Assembly: GCF_019443125.1 (NCBI RefSeq)
Contig: NZ_JAHYXK010000002.1
Coordinates: 434,001-498,000, forward strand
From: Pontibacter aydingkolensis
GTDB taxonomy: Bacteria > Bacteroidota > Bacteroidia > Cytophagales > Hymenobacteraceae
Length of the DNA stretch: 64,000 nucleotides
Reading direction: 5' to 3'
This document shows positions 51,014 to 60,128 of this stretch, piece by piece (position 1 is the stretch's first letter; the number at the start of each line of letters is the position of its first letter). The notes below the pieces were generated by a model that saw only the letters and a program-made list of their open reading frames with translations, made no database searches and was not told the origin of the DNA. The position numbers and the translations under genes are program-made.

Positions 51014-52168
51014 ATGAAATTTCGAAATAATTTTAAGAGCAACCACCTGAGAGGCAAAGCTTATCGAAGGGCGGCGCTGTGGGCACTTGTGTTGCTGGTG
51101 ATTATTAGTATGTGGGCAGCCGGCCCTCCGGTTGCCAGTACAGAACCCATTATTTTAAAAGAAAAGCCTTTACCAATTGCGCCAAAAGAATTCTTTATTG
51201 CCAATGTAATAGACGAACGGCAGAACAAAAAAGCCATAGCCTATCTTTTTCCGGCACCCGTTGGCGCTGCAATGCCTACCAAAGCCGTTCCTGTAGACCT
51301 TAAAGGTGGAACCCAGGTGGCTCTACAGCAATACCTGCGCAAGAACCTGCCGCACAACACAAAGCTGCGTCCGGTGGTTATGCACTTAAAGGAGTTAAAT
51401 GTAACAGAATCTGCTCCGGCAAAAGGCCGCGTGGAAGGCCGTGTAGTTTCTCATGTTATGTTTAGTTACTTACGCGATGGAGAGGAGGTGCCGCTAATGG
51501 ATCATCAGGGAGGCATAAAGTATAATCGCCCTGCAAGTCAGCAAGATGTGGTGGAGCCGTCTATCCGGCAGGTGATAACAGAATCGCTGCGCTACTTTGA
51601 CGGTTGGATGAACCAGGAAGCTAACAGAAGTGAGCTACTGGCAAAAAGCCTAAAGGTTAGTTTTACCGATTATACTACTGACAGAAAAGACGACACAGTA
51701 TTTTATACTTTGAGCAGGCCCCTGAAATGGATGGATTTTCTGGCCAACCCTACTAAGGAGAGCCGTTATGCCGCAGCTGTTTACCCGGGTTTTGCTTATG
51801 AAGGAAGAAATGAGGTAAAGAACGGGGTCATACATTTAAACCTGACTATGAAGGTGTTTGTAGTTAAAAGCGCTTCGTGGGCTAAAGCTGCTGCTCGTGA
51901 TGCTTATACTTTGAACCACGAGCAACGCCATTTTGATATCGTAAAACTGGTAGCAGAGCGTTTCAAGCAAAAGCTGCATCCTGATAGCCTTACCATAGGT
52001 GACTACAACAGCATCATGCAGTATAAGTATATTGAGTCGTTCAGGGAGATGAACCGCCTGCAGGAACAGTATGACAGAGAAACTGCCCACGGAACTAAGC
52101 AACTGGAGCAGGCACGCTGGAATCAGAAAATAGACGATGAACTACGTGCCTTTAAGGTGAAGAAGTAG
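51014..52168 (+). CDS. DUF922 family zinc-dependent protease-like protein
   Basis: 384 residues with a single N-terminal membrane/signal helix (about 20-38). The C-terminal DUF922 region has LNHEQRHFDIVKLVAERFKQKL with an HExxH zinc motif (H302, E303, H306) and the typical ending QYDRETAHGTKQLEQARWNQKID. Periplasmic by topology. The long segment before it (about 45-200) has no motif I recognise. Probably a metalloprotease, with the substrate unknown. Its terminator overlaps a repeat region. Confidence 0.82.
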   Translation: MKFRNNFKSNHLRGKAYRRAALWALVLLVIISMWAAGPPVASTEPIILKEKPLPIAPKEFFIANVIDERQNKKAIAYLFPAPVGAAMPTKAVPVDLKGGTQVALQQYLRKNLPHNTKLRPVVMHLKELNVTESAPAKGRVEGRVVSHVMFSYLRDGEEVPLMDHQGGIKYNRPASQQDVVEPSIRQVITESLRYFDGWMNQEANRSELLAKSLKVSFTDYTTDRKDDTVFYTLSRPLKWMDFLANPTKESRYAAAVYPGFAYEGRNEVKNGVIHLNLTMKVFVVKSASWAKAAARDAYTLNHEQRHFDIVKLVAERFKQKLHPDSLTIGDYNSIMQYKYIESFREMNRLQEQYDRETAHGTKQLEQARWNQKIDDELRAFKVKK

Positions 52169-52256
52169 GTTTAGTTGCTAAACGGCCGGATTGTTAGTTC
52201 AGTAACATGAGGTCCAACCACCCCTAGCCTCTCAGAGCTACGCTCGCTAGTTTCGA

Positions 52257-52293
52257 ACTCCCGTTCTCACTAGTCCAAGGCGGGGAGTTTTTA
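52257..52293 (+). terminator. Rho-independent terminator after the DUF922 gene
   Basis: AACTCCCG pairs with CGGGGAGTT (52281-52289) and is followed by TTTTTATT on the plus strand. Confidence 0.6.
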
Positions 52294-52435
52294 TTACTGC
52301 TTCAACCGCCATCACCATAGCTACTTACTTCTCTTTTTTTGTCATCCTGTGAAGGATCTTGGTTGAAGGGAGGCTAAGTGGCAACAACAGAGTTTATACT
52401 TTTGCTAAAGTAGTAGCAAAATTCCCCGCCTTGGA
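52274..52435. repeat. Inverted-repeat pair with 18-bp arms
   Basis: TCCAAGGCGGGGAGTTTT and its complement AAAATTCCCCGCCTTGGA (one mismatch) lie 126 bp apart, giving a ~160-bp MITE-like unit without coding capacity. Confidence 0.55.
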
Positions 52436-52494
52436 TAAGGAGGGACAGATGGATTATGCGAAACCGCTGATAAAGTACACACTATAGCACTTAA

Positions 52495-53256
52495 CTACTC
52501 ATACCTCTCCTTAATATTCACTTCAGCCAACTGCAAATATAGCTCCGCCATCTTCTCAGTAACTACTTTAAAGAATCTCTCTCCTTTATCTTTTGTAGCA
52601 GCTTTAGGGTTCCCAATACCAGTATCTTCTGTTACCATAGACCATTGCCTTTCCGACCAGGCCCATCCTTCTCTTATTCCCTGTATCTTAGATTTTCTTT
52701 CTTTGCCCTCTCCTGCCTCTTCTAATGGCAGAACCAGTTCAGGCTTTAAATGAAGTATAAGGCTTGTTTCCATTTCGTCGGCGTGGTCGCCTTTTTCATC
52801 AAAGTATAAATGTTTGTCGGGTAGCTGAAACCAGTTGCTGCTTACGAGAAGCATCTCTGGGAAACGCAGACCTAATTCGCGTAGTATAGGCTTAAAATCG
52901 TTGCCGCCGTGGCTGTTTACGATGAGCAGCTTTTTGATGCCTTGCCTGTTCAGTACTTCTACTATATCACGTACGATGGCTAGCTGTGTGCTCGGGTTCA
53001 GGTTAATGTCGAATTTTATATCAGCCTGGCCAGTATTTACGCCAAAAGGTATAACAGGTAGCACTGTTATTTTTGCTCCTTTTTCCCAGGCTATCCTGCC
53101 TGCTTCTGCGGCTATACTTTCAGCTTCGTAAATATCGGTGCCATAAGGTAAATGATAGTTATGGGCTTCTGTAGCCCCCCATGGAAGTATAGCTAATTCT
53201 ACCTCCTGCTCTTTAATAGCTTTCCAGTTAGATTCTGCAAGTATATATGGCCTCAT
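52495..53256 (-). CDS. Creatininase-family amidohydrolase
   Basis: 253 residues. The creatininase metal motifs are visible: GATEAHNYHLPYGTD (28-42; Glu/His/Asp ligands), NSHGGND and DHADEMETS (about 155-163, second metal ligands). Members hydrolyse creatinine, formamides or related amides; in Bacteroidetes the substrate is generally unknown. No operon partner is evident: the gene is 100 bp from gldJ's terminator on the same strand. Confidence 0.9.
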   Translation of the reverse strand: MRPYILAESNWKAIKEQEVELAILPWGATEAHNYHLPYGTDIYEAESIAAEAGRIAWEKGAKITVLPVIPFGVNTGQADIKFDINLNPSTQLAIVRDIVEVLNRQGIKKLLIVNSHGGNDFKPILRELGLRFPEMLLVSSNWFQLPDKHLYFDEKGDHADEMETSLILHLKPELVLPLEEAGEGKERKSKIQGIREGWAWSERQWSMVTEDTGIGNPKAATKDKGERFFKVVTEKMAELYLQLAEVNIKERYE

Positions 53257-53301
53257 AGGTATAGCTTTTGAGTAAAGTATAAAAGTACAGAAAGTATAAA
53301 A

Positions 53302-53335
53302 TAAAAAAAGCCTGAGGTTTTACCTCAGGCTCTTC
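53302..53335 (-). terminator. Rho-independent terminator after gldJ
   Basis: GCCTGAGGT pairs with ACCTCAGGC. On the minus strand it is followed by TTTTTTTATTTT. It lies 24 bp past the gldJ stop. Confidence 0.9.
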
Positions 53336-53358
53336 TAATATTTAAAAGAATCGTTTAC

Positions 53359-54591
53359 TTATCTGTTAGATCCGGCGTTGATCATCGCGCAACGGAAACC
53401 GATTGTTGCAGTAGATGAATCCTGTGTCATAAAACGACGTGTACCAGGAGATAACCAGTAAGCCACATCTTTCCATGAACCACCTTTGTAAACCTTCACT
53501 TCATCCGTAATAAGTGAGTGGAAACCTTCGCTAGAGTCATAGTTCTCTTTCTCATCCAGGTAACCGTCACGACGGAATGGGTTAAGGTCTTCTACGTCCT
53601 CAAACGAAAGCGGACGGTATGTGTCCTGTACCCACTCGTTCACGTTTCCGGCCATGTTGTACAAGCCAAAGTCGTTTGGAGGGTAGCTATAGATATAGTC
53701 TGTGATCATGGCACCGTCGTTCAGGGCACCTGCAATACCAGCATAGTCACCACGGCCACGCTTAAAGTTAGCCAGGAATTTACCCATTTCACGGCCGTAC
53801 GGGTTACGTACCTGGTGGCCATCCCAAGGATAAAGTCTGCGGTTATTCTGGTTTTCGTCTTCAGAGTACTGAGTACCAATCATAGCCTGAGCCGCATATT
53901 CCCACTCAGCCTCTGTTGGTAGGCGGTAGTTCGGCAATACATAGCCAGACTCAATAGATGGCTTGCTACCTTCTACAGGTTCGGCGCTGCCACCTCTACG
54001 GCCAAACAGGCCTCTACGACCGCCGCCACCTTCTGCTTCTTTTGCCAGGTTTTCGTTAACCTTAGCTGTGCGCCAGATAGCATAATCATTAGCCTGTAAC
54101 CAGCTAACGCCAACTACCGGGAAGAAACGGAAACCAGGGTAACGCAGGTAATACGTTACGTAAGGGTCATTGAAAGACAGTTGGCGAGACCAAACTGTGG
54201 TATCTGGTAAAGCAGCCGTGTATACTTCAGGCAAAGAGTCTTGCTTTAAGTAGTGCAGGTACTCCAGCCAGTGAATGTTAGCCACTTCGGTTTCGTCCAT
54301 AAAGAAAGAAGCTACAGTGACCGTGCGCTCCACGTTGTCGCGTGTCATGGCTACATCTTCTTCCATAGAACCTAATACGGTGCGGCCACCTTCAATAAAG
54401 ATCAGTCCTGGGCCTCCCTCAATATCAGCATAATCGTTCACCTGGAAAGATTTTTCATCCTCTCCATACTCAATACCGGTAGCGGTACTGTAGTCACCAG
54501 GGTTTCTGCTAGTAGGCTGGCCTCCTTTAGAGCAAGCTGTCAGGAGTAAACCTCCCAATACTGCAGCCGATAGATACTTTGCAAACTTCAT
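53359..54591 (-). CDS. gldJ: Gliding motility / type IX secretion lipoprotein GldJ-like
   Basis: 410 residues. Lipobox LLTACSKGG with Cys20, then an FGE-sulfatase (SUMF1) domain: IEGGPGLIFIEGGRTVLGS, VTVASFFMDETEVANIHWLEYLHYL, RLPTEAEWEYAA, NMAGNVNEWVQDTYR and KGGSWKD...GFRC at the end. It is an envelope component required for T9SS stability in gliding Bacteroidetes. It is shorter than F. johnsoniae GldJ (561 aa, from memory). An unusual insertion EGGGGRRGLFGRRGGSAEP (about residues 186-204) interrupts the domain. It follows a PorP/SprF gene by 63 bp on the same strand. GldK is the alternative name, but the DETEVANIHWLEYL spacing fits GldJ better. Confidence 0.85.
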   Translation of the reverse strand: MKFAKYLSAAVLGGLLLTACSKGGQPTSRNPGDYSTATGIEYGEDEKSFQVNDYADIEGGPGLIFIEGGRTVLGSMEEDVAMTRDNVERTVTVASFFMDETEVANIHWLEYLHYLKQDSLPEVYTAALPDTTVWSRQLSFNDPYVTYYLRYPGFRFFPVVGVSWLQANDYAIWRTAKVNENLAKEAEGGGGRRGLFGRRGGSAEPVEGSKPSIESGYVLPNYRLPTEAEWEYAAQAMIGTQYSEDENQNNRRLYPWDGHQVRNPYGREMGKFLANFKRGRGDYAGIAGALNDGAMITDYIYSYPPNDFGLYNMAGNVNEWVQDTYRPLSFEDVEDLNPFRRDGYLDEKENYDSSEGFHSLITDEVKVYKGGSWKDVAYWLSPGTRRFMTQDSSTATIGFRCAMINAGSNR

Positions 54592-54654
54592 AAAATAGTA
54601 TCCAATTAATATAAGGTTCTTTTAACGTAAATTAAGGTGCAATTATAAATAAAA

Positions 54655-55671
54655 TTAGAATGCCGGACAAGGAATGCGTCTGTTAATTTTGCGTCCTGAG
54701 CGGCTTCCAAACAATTTATCAATTTCAAGTTGTTCAAAAACAAGAGAAATCTCATTAGCCCCTCCTGCCTGCCTACTAATGCCACTTAGCCCGATATCGT
54801 GGCTAAAGCCAATTTTTAAGGTTTCTATTTGCAATCCTGCTATTACGGACAAGGCTTGGTCTTGGTTAGTTCCAGATGTAACCGGAATGCCTTTATATAT
54901 TATACCTAACGTAAGCGGCGTATATATAGTATGTAAACCAAAATCAGCACGATTAAAATTATTCTGATGAATATAAGTGGCTGATGGTGTAAAGCTTAGC
55001 TCGAAAAGGCGCCCTTGCTCTACATAAGACCTCGCATAGAATTTATATCCGGTGTTTACTACATAGCCAATAGGTAATCTAGTCTCATTCTCAAAGCCAT
55101 AGGCGGGCTTATTAAGGTTTGCCACTTTTAGCCCCACCCAAAACTGATCAGAGTATACCAACCCCCCTACGGTAAAACTTAAATAACTGTTGGGTTCAAA
55201 TTTGGCAGCCTCGGCAGAGGTGACCGCAATCTGCCCATTATCAGATAGTTGGTCGCCAAAAACTAAATTATCAAAGTTAACCCTGAGCGATGCGATGCTT
55301 ACCTGCAAACCCGCTGCTATAGCCCATTTTTCAGTTAAAGCAGTGTGGTGGGCATAGCCTGCGGTTGCCTGTAGTTTTTGAAGTCCTCCGATACCGGCAC
55401 GGTCCTGCTGCACTGCCAGGTTTATTGCACTTTTTGAATTTCCGAGCCTGTAATCGGCCGTAAACTGGTTGGTGATAAAAGACCCATTAAGGGCTGGCCA
55501 TTGGTTGCGGTGCGACAAAGAGGCACTCCAGTTGTGGTTAAGGCCGGCAAAAGCGGGGTTTAAAGATAATCTGTTGGCATACTGCTGCGTAAAATGAGAT
55601 TCCTGCGCCAAAGCTGTAAGGCAGTAAAGGCAAAGTATAATAACGCTGCAGAATCCCTTTTTTAATCGCAT
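54655..55671 (-). CDS. PorP/SprF-family type IX secretion outer-membrane protein
   Basis: 338 residues, signal peptide (MRLKKGFCSVIILCLYCLTALAQ). The family opening ESHFTQQYANRLSLNPAFAGLNHNWSASLSHRNQWPALNGSF (about 23-64) is diagnostic. The rest alternates beta strands for an outer-membrane barrel. PorP/SprF proteins associate with the T9SS and its adhesin partners. The C-terminus (KINRRIPCPAF) ends with the family's basic, cysteine-containing tail. Same strand as gldJ, which it precedes. The usual PorP neighbours (gldK-N, PorE) are not in the window. Confidence 0.9.
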   Translation of the reverse strand: MRLKKGFCSVIILCLYCLTALAQESHFTQQYANRLSLNPAFAGLNHNWSASLSHRNQWPALNGSFITNQFTADYRLGNSKSAINLAVQQDRAGIGGLQKLQATAGYAHHTALTEKWAIAAGLQVSIASLRVNFDNLVFGDQLSDNGQIAVTSAEAAKFEPNSYLSFTVGGLVYSDQFWVGLKVANLNKPAYGFENETRLPIGYVVNTGYKFYARSYVEQGRLFELSFTPSATYIHQNNFNRADFGLHTIYTPLTLGIIYKGIPVTSGTNQDQALSVIAGLQIETLKIGFSHDIGLSGISRQAGGANEISLVFEQLEIDKLFGSRSGRKINRRIPCPAF

Positions 55672-55808
55672 AGCTTTTTTGCTAAAACCATAAGGTTACT
55701 TAACTCAGTATACTTTATAAATATGGAGGCAATATTTAGCACGGTTTTGGCATTAAATATATAGTTTCGCTTTAAATAGCTGATTTAATAGTATTCACCC
55801 AACCTCAT

Positions 55809-58800
55809 ATGAAAAAAGTAGTTATAGGTTTTTTTATCTTTTTGGCGATATTACTTGCTTTGACAGCACTTGTGCCCGTTCTTTTCAAAGATAAAATTAA
55901 ACAAGCCCTCGACCAAGAGATAGCAAAGAATATCAATGCCACCGTTGTTTACGAAACAGATGATGTTAGCCTATCCCTTTTCCGCGATTTCCCGAACCTG
56001 TCACTTGGTGTCGAGAACCTGTCAATAATTGGCAAGGACTCTTTCCAGACAGACACACTGGCAAGAATCCCTTCATTCAGAATGGGGCTTAACCTGGGAA
56101 GCGTTATCTCCGGCGACGAGTTAAAGGTAAACTCTATTACTTTAGACGAGCCGGTTATACGGCTTATTGTGCTAAAAAGCGGAAAAGCAAACTGGGATAT
56201 CTTTATTCCGGATACCGCAGTTACCGAAACCGATACCACTGCCTCTGATTTTAGTATGGCGATCAAAGGATGGAAAGTAGACAATGGTACCCTCTTCTAC
56301 GACGACCTAAGCATTCCATTTGGTGTGGCGCTTTATGGGGTAAACCACTCCGGTTCCGGCGATTTTGAGAAGGATGTGTTTGACATGAACTCCAATACTA
56401 CTGCCGAACGCTTCACCATGACCTATGATGGCGCTAACTACATCGAAAATGCCAAACTGGATGCTGACGTAACCATGGCCATGGACCTGAATAAATACCT
56501 TTATACTTTTAAAGAGAATAACATCCGCATAAACGAGTTTCCTTTTAAGTTTGACGGTACTATCCTGATGCCGGACGAAGCAATTGATTTTGACCTGACC
56601 TTCAGCGCCACAGAAACAGATTTCAGAAACGTATTGTCGGTGGTGCCTGGCATGTATACCGAAGAGTTTAAAGACCTTAAAACAGAAGGCAAGCTGAGCT
56701 TCGACGGATTCTTTAAGGGCCGCATGATAGACACGCTGATGCCGGGCTATGGCATAAATCTGAAAGTGATTGACGGTATGTTCAAATACCCTGACCTGCC
56801 AGAGGCTGCTCGCAATGTAAACGCTGATGTGAGTGTGGTAAGTACCGATGGCACCCCACAAAATACCAACATCGATATCCGTAAATTTCACATGGACCTG
56901 GGTAAAAACCCTGTAGATGCACGCGTTTCGGTAAAAGGCCTGGAGGTAATGCAGATTGACGGCAACGTAAAAGCAAACATAGACCTGGCCGAAATGACGA
57001 AGGTTTTCCCGGTAGAAGGCATGACGCTGCGCGGTTTGCTTAAAGTAGATGCTGACGCTAAAGGTACTTATTCTGATAAAAGTATGCCGGTAATAGACGC
57101 AGACCTGAACATGACCAACGGTTACATCAAGTCCAAAGACTTTCCGGCCCCGATCCAGAACCTGAACATGGTAACCAATATCCGCAACACTACTGGCAAC
57201 ACCGACGATACTCGCATTAATGTACAGCGCTTTAACATGACCCTGGACGGAGAGCCACTGGAAGGCAACATGCTGATACAGGGTATTGACAAGCCAGCCT
57301 TTGACGGACGCATTAAAGGTATACTTGACCTGGCTAAACTTACCAAGATCTTTCCACAGGAAGGTATGACCGTATCGGGAAGGATTACAGCCGATGTGGC
57401 CGCAAAAGGCAAGCTAAGCGATATTGAGGCTGAAAAGTATAACAATGTAACGGCCAACGGTACTATGGGCATCAACAACCTGAGCTATGTAAGCACCGGT
57501 CTGCCACAGGGTATAAAGATTAGTAAGGCTAACGCTACATTTAATAAAGAACGCATTAGCCTGCAGAACATGGCCGGTAACCTTGGCAAAAGCGATTTCC
57601 AGGCAAACGGCTCTGTGTCTAACTACCTGGGCTATGCCCTTTCTGATAACCAGTCGTTGCGTGGTAATTTTAACATCAGCTCTAACACATTTGATGTAAA
57701 CGAGTGGATGGTAGATGAAGCTGGTACTCCTGCTGACCAGCCAACTGAAGGCGTAGTAGAGGTGCCGGGCAACCTGGATATGGCGCTTAATATTGATGCC
57801 AAGCAGGTTTTATACTCTAACATGAAGCTGAATAATGTAAGCGGGCAAGTGCAGGTAAAGGATAAGATCGCAAAGCTTAACAAAGTTACCTTTAATACCC
57901 TGGGCGGTAGTTTTGCTGTAGGAGGCAGCTATAACACCCAGAACCTGCAAAAGCCTTTGTTCGACATGAAGCTTGATATACAGAACCTGGGCTTTAAAGA
58001 GGCTTTCAATACATTTAACACAATACAGGCTATTGCTCCAATTGCTAAACTGCTGGAGGGTAAGTTTAATACCAGCTTTGCCTTTGCCGGAGAAATTGGT
58101 CAGGACATGACGCCTATCTTTAAAACGATGGATGGTAGTGGTGTGATAAATGTAATTAAAGCAGCCGTGCGCGATGTGCCTATAGTAAATAAGATAAGTG
58201 AGCTAACACGCTTCGAAGAGTTAAGGAGCTTTGTTGTAGAGAACAAAAAAATCGATGCCCAGATTATCGACGGTAGCCTTGTAATTAGGCCTTTTGACAT
58301 GAAAATAGGGAATATTGAGATGACCGTAGGCGGATCTAACAACATAGATGGGGAGATAGATTACATTACGGCCTTAAATGTGCCGGCAGGCAAAGTTGGG
58401 CGCGAACTGAATACCCGCCTGGCAAGTGTGCTGGGCAATAATGCACTGGCAACATCAGAGCGCGTTACACTTAACCTGAATGTCGGCGGTACTCTCTCAA
58501 ACCCGAAAGTAGCACTGGCAGGAGGCTCTGTAAAAGAGCAGGCTAAAGATGTGGTTAAAGCCGCTGTACAAAGTAAGGTTGACGATGCCAAGCTTCAATT
58601 AGAGCAACGCAAGCAGCAGCTTCAGGACAGTGTACAGAACGAACTGAACAGACGTAAGCTGGAGGCTGAGCAAAAGGCACGTGAAGAACTTGAGAAAAAG
58701 CGGAAAGAAGCAGAGCAAAATATTAAAAAGCAGGCCACAGATAAGATCGGCGATTTCCTTAAACCGAAAGCAAAACCCCAGCCACAGCCTGTTAAACCTG

Positions 58801-58823
58801 ATACAACAAAGTCAGGTACTTAA
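55809..58823 (+). CDS. AsmA-family envelope protein
   Basis: 1004 residues. One N-terminal helix (about 3-24) anchors it to the inner membrane. The body has repeated beta-strand segments of the AsmA/TamB-like fold (VVYETDDVSLSLFRDFPNLSLGVENLSI at about 46-73 is the family's opening). The C-terminal 90 residues form a charged coiled coil (LEQRKQQLQDSVQNELN, then A/E/K-rich) ending in a P/Q/K tail. AsmA-like proteins are implicated in lipid transport between the membranes. It has its own terminator. Confidence 0.88.
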   Translation: MKKVVIGFFIFLAILLALTALVPVLFKDKIKQALDQEIAKNINATVVYETDDVSLSLFRDFPNLSLGVENLSIIGKDSFQTDTLARIPSFRMGLNLGSVISGDELKVNSITLDEPVIRLIVLKSGKANWDIFIPDTAVTETDTTASDFSMAIKGWKVDNGTLFYDDLSIPFGVALYGVNHSGSGDFEKDVFDMNSNTTAERFTMTYDGANYIENAKLDADVTMAMDLNKYLYTFKENNIRINEFPFKFDGTILMPDEAIDFDLTFSATETDFRNVLSVVPGMYTEEFKDLKTEGKLSFDGFFKGRMIDTLMPGYGINLKVIDGMFKYPDLPEAARNVNADVSVVSTDGTPQNTNIDIRKFHMDLGKNPVDARVSVKGLEVMQIDGNVKANIDLAEMTKVFPVEGMTLRGLLKVDADAKGTYSDKSMPVIDADLNMTNGYIKSKDFPAPIQNLNMVTNIRNTTGNTDDTRINVQRFNMTLDGEPLEGNMLIQGIDKPAFDGRIKGILDLAKLTKIFPQEGMTVSGRITADVAAKGKLSDIEAEKYNNVTANGTMGINNLSYVSTGLPQGIKISKANATFNKERISLQNMAGNLGKSDFQANGSVSNYLGYALSDNQSLRGNFNISSNTFDVNEWMVDEAGTPADQPTEGVVEVPGNLDMALNIDAKQVLYSNMKLNNVSGQVQVKDKIAKLNKVTFNTLGGSFAVGGSYNTQNLQKPLFDMKLDIQNLGFKEAFNTFNTIQAIAPIAKLLEGKFNTSFAFAGEIGQDMTPIFKTMDGSGVINVIKAAVRDVPIVNKISELTRFEELRSFVVENKKIDAQIIDGSLVIRPFDMKIGNIEMTVGGSNNIDGEIDYITALNVPAGKVGRELNTRLASVLGNNALATSERVTLNLNVGGTLSNPKVALAGGSVKEQAKDVVKAAVQSKVDDAKLQLEQRKQQLQDSVQNELNRRKLEAEQKAREELEKKRKEAEQNIKKQATDKIGDFLKPKAKPQPQPVKPDTTKSGT

Positions 58824-58886
58824 TATAAGAGTACAATTATAAGCCAAGTATAGGAATTCAGCAATTTTAATTTGTTTGATTCAAGG

Positions 58887-58925
58887 AAAGATGCCAGGAA
58901 CTCCAGTTTCTGGCATCTTTCTTTT
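58887..58925 (+). terminator. Rho-independent terminator after the AsmA gene
   Basis: AAAGATGCCAG pairs with CTGGCATCTTT across a 12-nt loop and is followed by CTTTT; 63 bp beyond the stop. Confidence 0.8.
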
Positions 58926-59095
58926 AGTACGGTACGTAATTTCGTGCAACTTTCTCCGTTGATACATTTTAGACATGCAGACGCATAAAGAGGAAGTATA
59001 CTTTAATTAAATAAAAATAAAGCAATTCTTAATTCTTCATCTTGCCTTCATGTTGATGCCAGATATTTGGCACATAACTTAAACGTACAATTCTT

Positions 59096-59881
59096 ATGAA
59101 AAAGAAATTTTTTCTTCCGCTACTGCTGAGCGGCCTTGTGTGGTTCAGCGCCTGCGATAGCAACAACGACGATACCGGTACCGCTAAAATGCAAGTTCGC
59201 ATGACAGATGCACCCGGAGATTATGACGAAGTAAATGTAGATATCAAGTCTGTTCAGGTACACAAAGAAACTGACGGAGATGAGTCGGGTTGGATCACGC
59301 TGGATGAGATCAACCCTGGCGTATACAACCTGCTTGACTTTGCAAATGGCCGCGATACCCTGCTTGCCAGCTCTACGCTGCCAGCTGGCCGTATTTCCCA
59401 GATCAGGCTTATACTTGGTAACAATAACTCGCTTAAGTTAAAGAATGGTGAGGTTAAAAGACTTAAAACACCAAGCGGACAAACATCTGGCGTTAAACTA
59501 CAGATCAATGCCGATCTGGAAAGTGATGTAACCTATGTGCTGCTGCTGGACTTTGATGCTGCTAAATCTATTGTGGCCAGAGGTAACGGACAGTATAACC
59601 TGAAACCTGTAGTGCGTACTATTACCCAGGCTGTAGCAGGCGGTATTAAAGGTAAAGTTACTCCAGCAGAGTATAAACCAGGTGTTTACGTTATCTCTGC
59701 TGCCAACGATACTATTGGCGGTTTTGCCAACGATGCCGGCGACTTCTTAATTAAAGGTGTGCCAGCGGGTACTTATACTGTTAAGTTCTACACAGAAGGA
59801 GACGCACACAACAAGACTGTTGAGAATGTAAGCATTTCGCAGGATCAGATTAAAGACTTGGGTACGGTAGTGCTGGAGTAG
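59096..59881 (+). CDS. DUF4382 domain lipoprotein
   Basis: 261 residues. Lipobox WFSAC with Cys20. The DUF4382 domain (about 30-170) reads TAKMQVRMTDAPGDYDEVNVDIKSVQVH...WITLDEINPGVYNLLDFANGRDTLLASSTLPAGRISQIRLILGNNN, the family consensus. A carboxypeptidase-regulatory-like domain follows (GGIKGKVTPAEYKPGVYVISAANDT...GDFLIKGVPAGTYTVKF, about 180-245). Surface or periplasmic; the function is unknown. Followed by a terminator. Confidence 0.9.
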   Translation: MKKKFFLPLLLSGLVWFSACDSNNDDTGTAKMQVRMTDAPGDYDEVNVDIKSVQVHKETDGDESGWITLDEINPGVYNLLDFANGRDTLLASSTLPAGRISQIRLILGNNNSLKLKNGEVKRLKTPSGQTSGVKLQINADLESDVTYVLLLDFDAAKSIVARGNGQYNLKPVVRTITQAVAGGIKGKVTPAEYKPGVYVISAANDTIGGFANDAGDFLIKGVPAGTYTVKFYTEGDAHNKTVENVSISQDQIKDLGTVVLE

Positions 59882-59894
59882 TTGTTTGAATACG

Positions 59895-60108
59895 TGACAA
59901 AAGACTATTAGACAATAGGACATAATTAAAAAAGGAGCTTCTCTTATCGGGAAGCTCCTTTTTTGTTTCAGTTGTCTACTTAGAATTTGAAAGTATAACG
60001 ATCTATACTTTGTGACAAAGCACCGTTAGATAGAAAACATACGGGTAGAACCTTTAATAAAGTCCTTCTCCTTTTTCAAATAATTCTTTGTCTAATGGTC
60101 TTTTGTCA
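59895..60108. repeat. Inverted-repeat pair flanking a terminator
   Basis: TGACAAAAGACTATTAGACA (59895-59914) matches the reverse complement of 60085-60108 with few mismatches. The ~165-bp interior contains the DUF4382 terminator and AAGTATA copies. It looks like a short inverted-repeat element or a pair of REP-type copies. Confidence 0.5.
59928..59968 (+). terminator. Rho-independent terminator after the DUF4382 gene
   Basis: AAAAAAGGAGCTTC pairs with GAAGCTCCTTTTTT; a perfect stem with a T-rich tail. Confidence 0.9.
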
Positions 60109-60128
60109 AAAGATTCCTTTGTCAAAAA

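Larger units (their letters stand above)
52169..52494. other. Gene-free stretch made of repeat-like sequences
   Basis: About 325 bp without a gene between convergent genes. It contains a terminator at 52257-52293, an 18-bp inverted-repeat pair (52274-52291 and 52418-52435), a TTTGCT/AGCAAA hairpin (52401-52420), and a GTCATCCTG...AGGATCTTG segment (52339-52361) of a kind that is, from memory, highly repeated in Hymenobacter-type genomes. A tRNA-like stretch near 52183 does not fold as a tRNA. Confidence 0.5.

Noticed and set aside
52183-52265. tRNA-like words (GTTAGTTCAG, TTTCGAACTCC)
   Set aside because: The acceptor and T stems do not pair and no cloverleaf forms; it is part of a repeat region.
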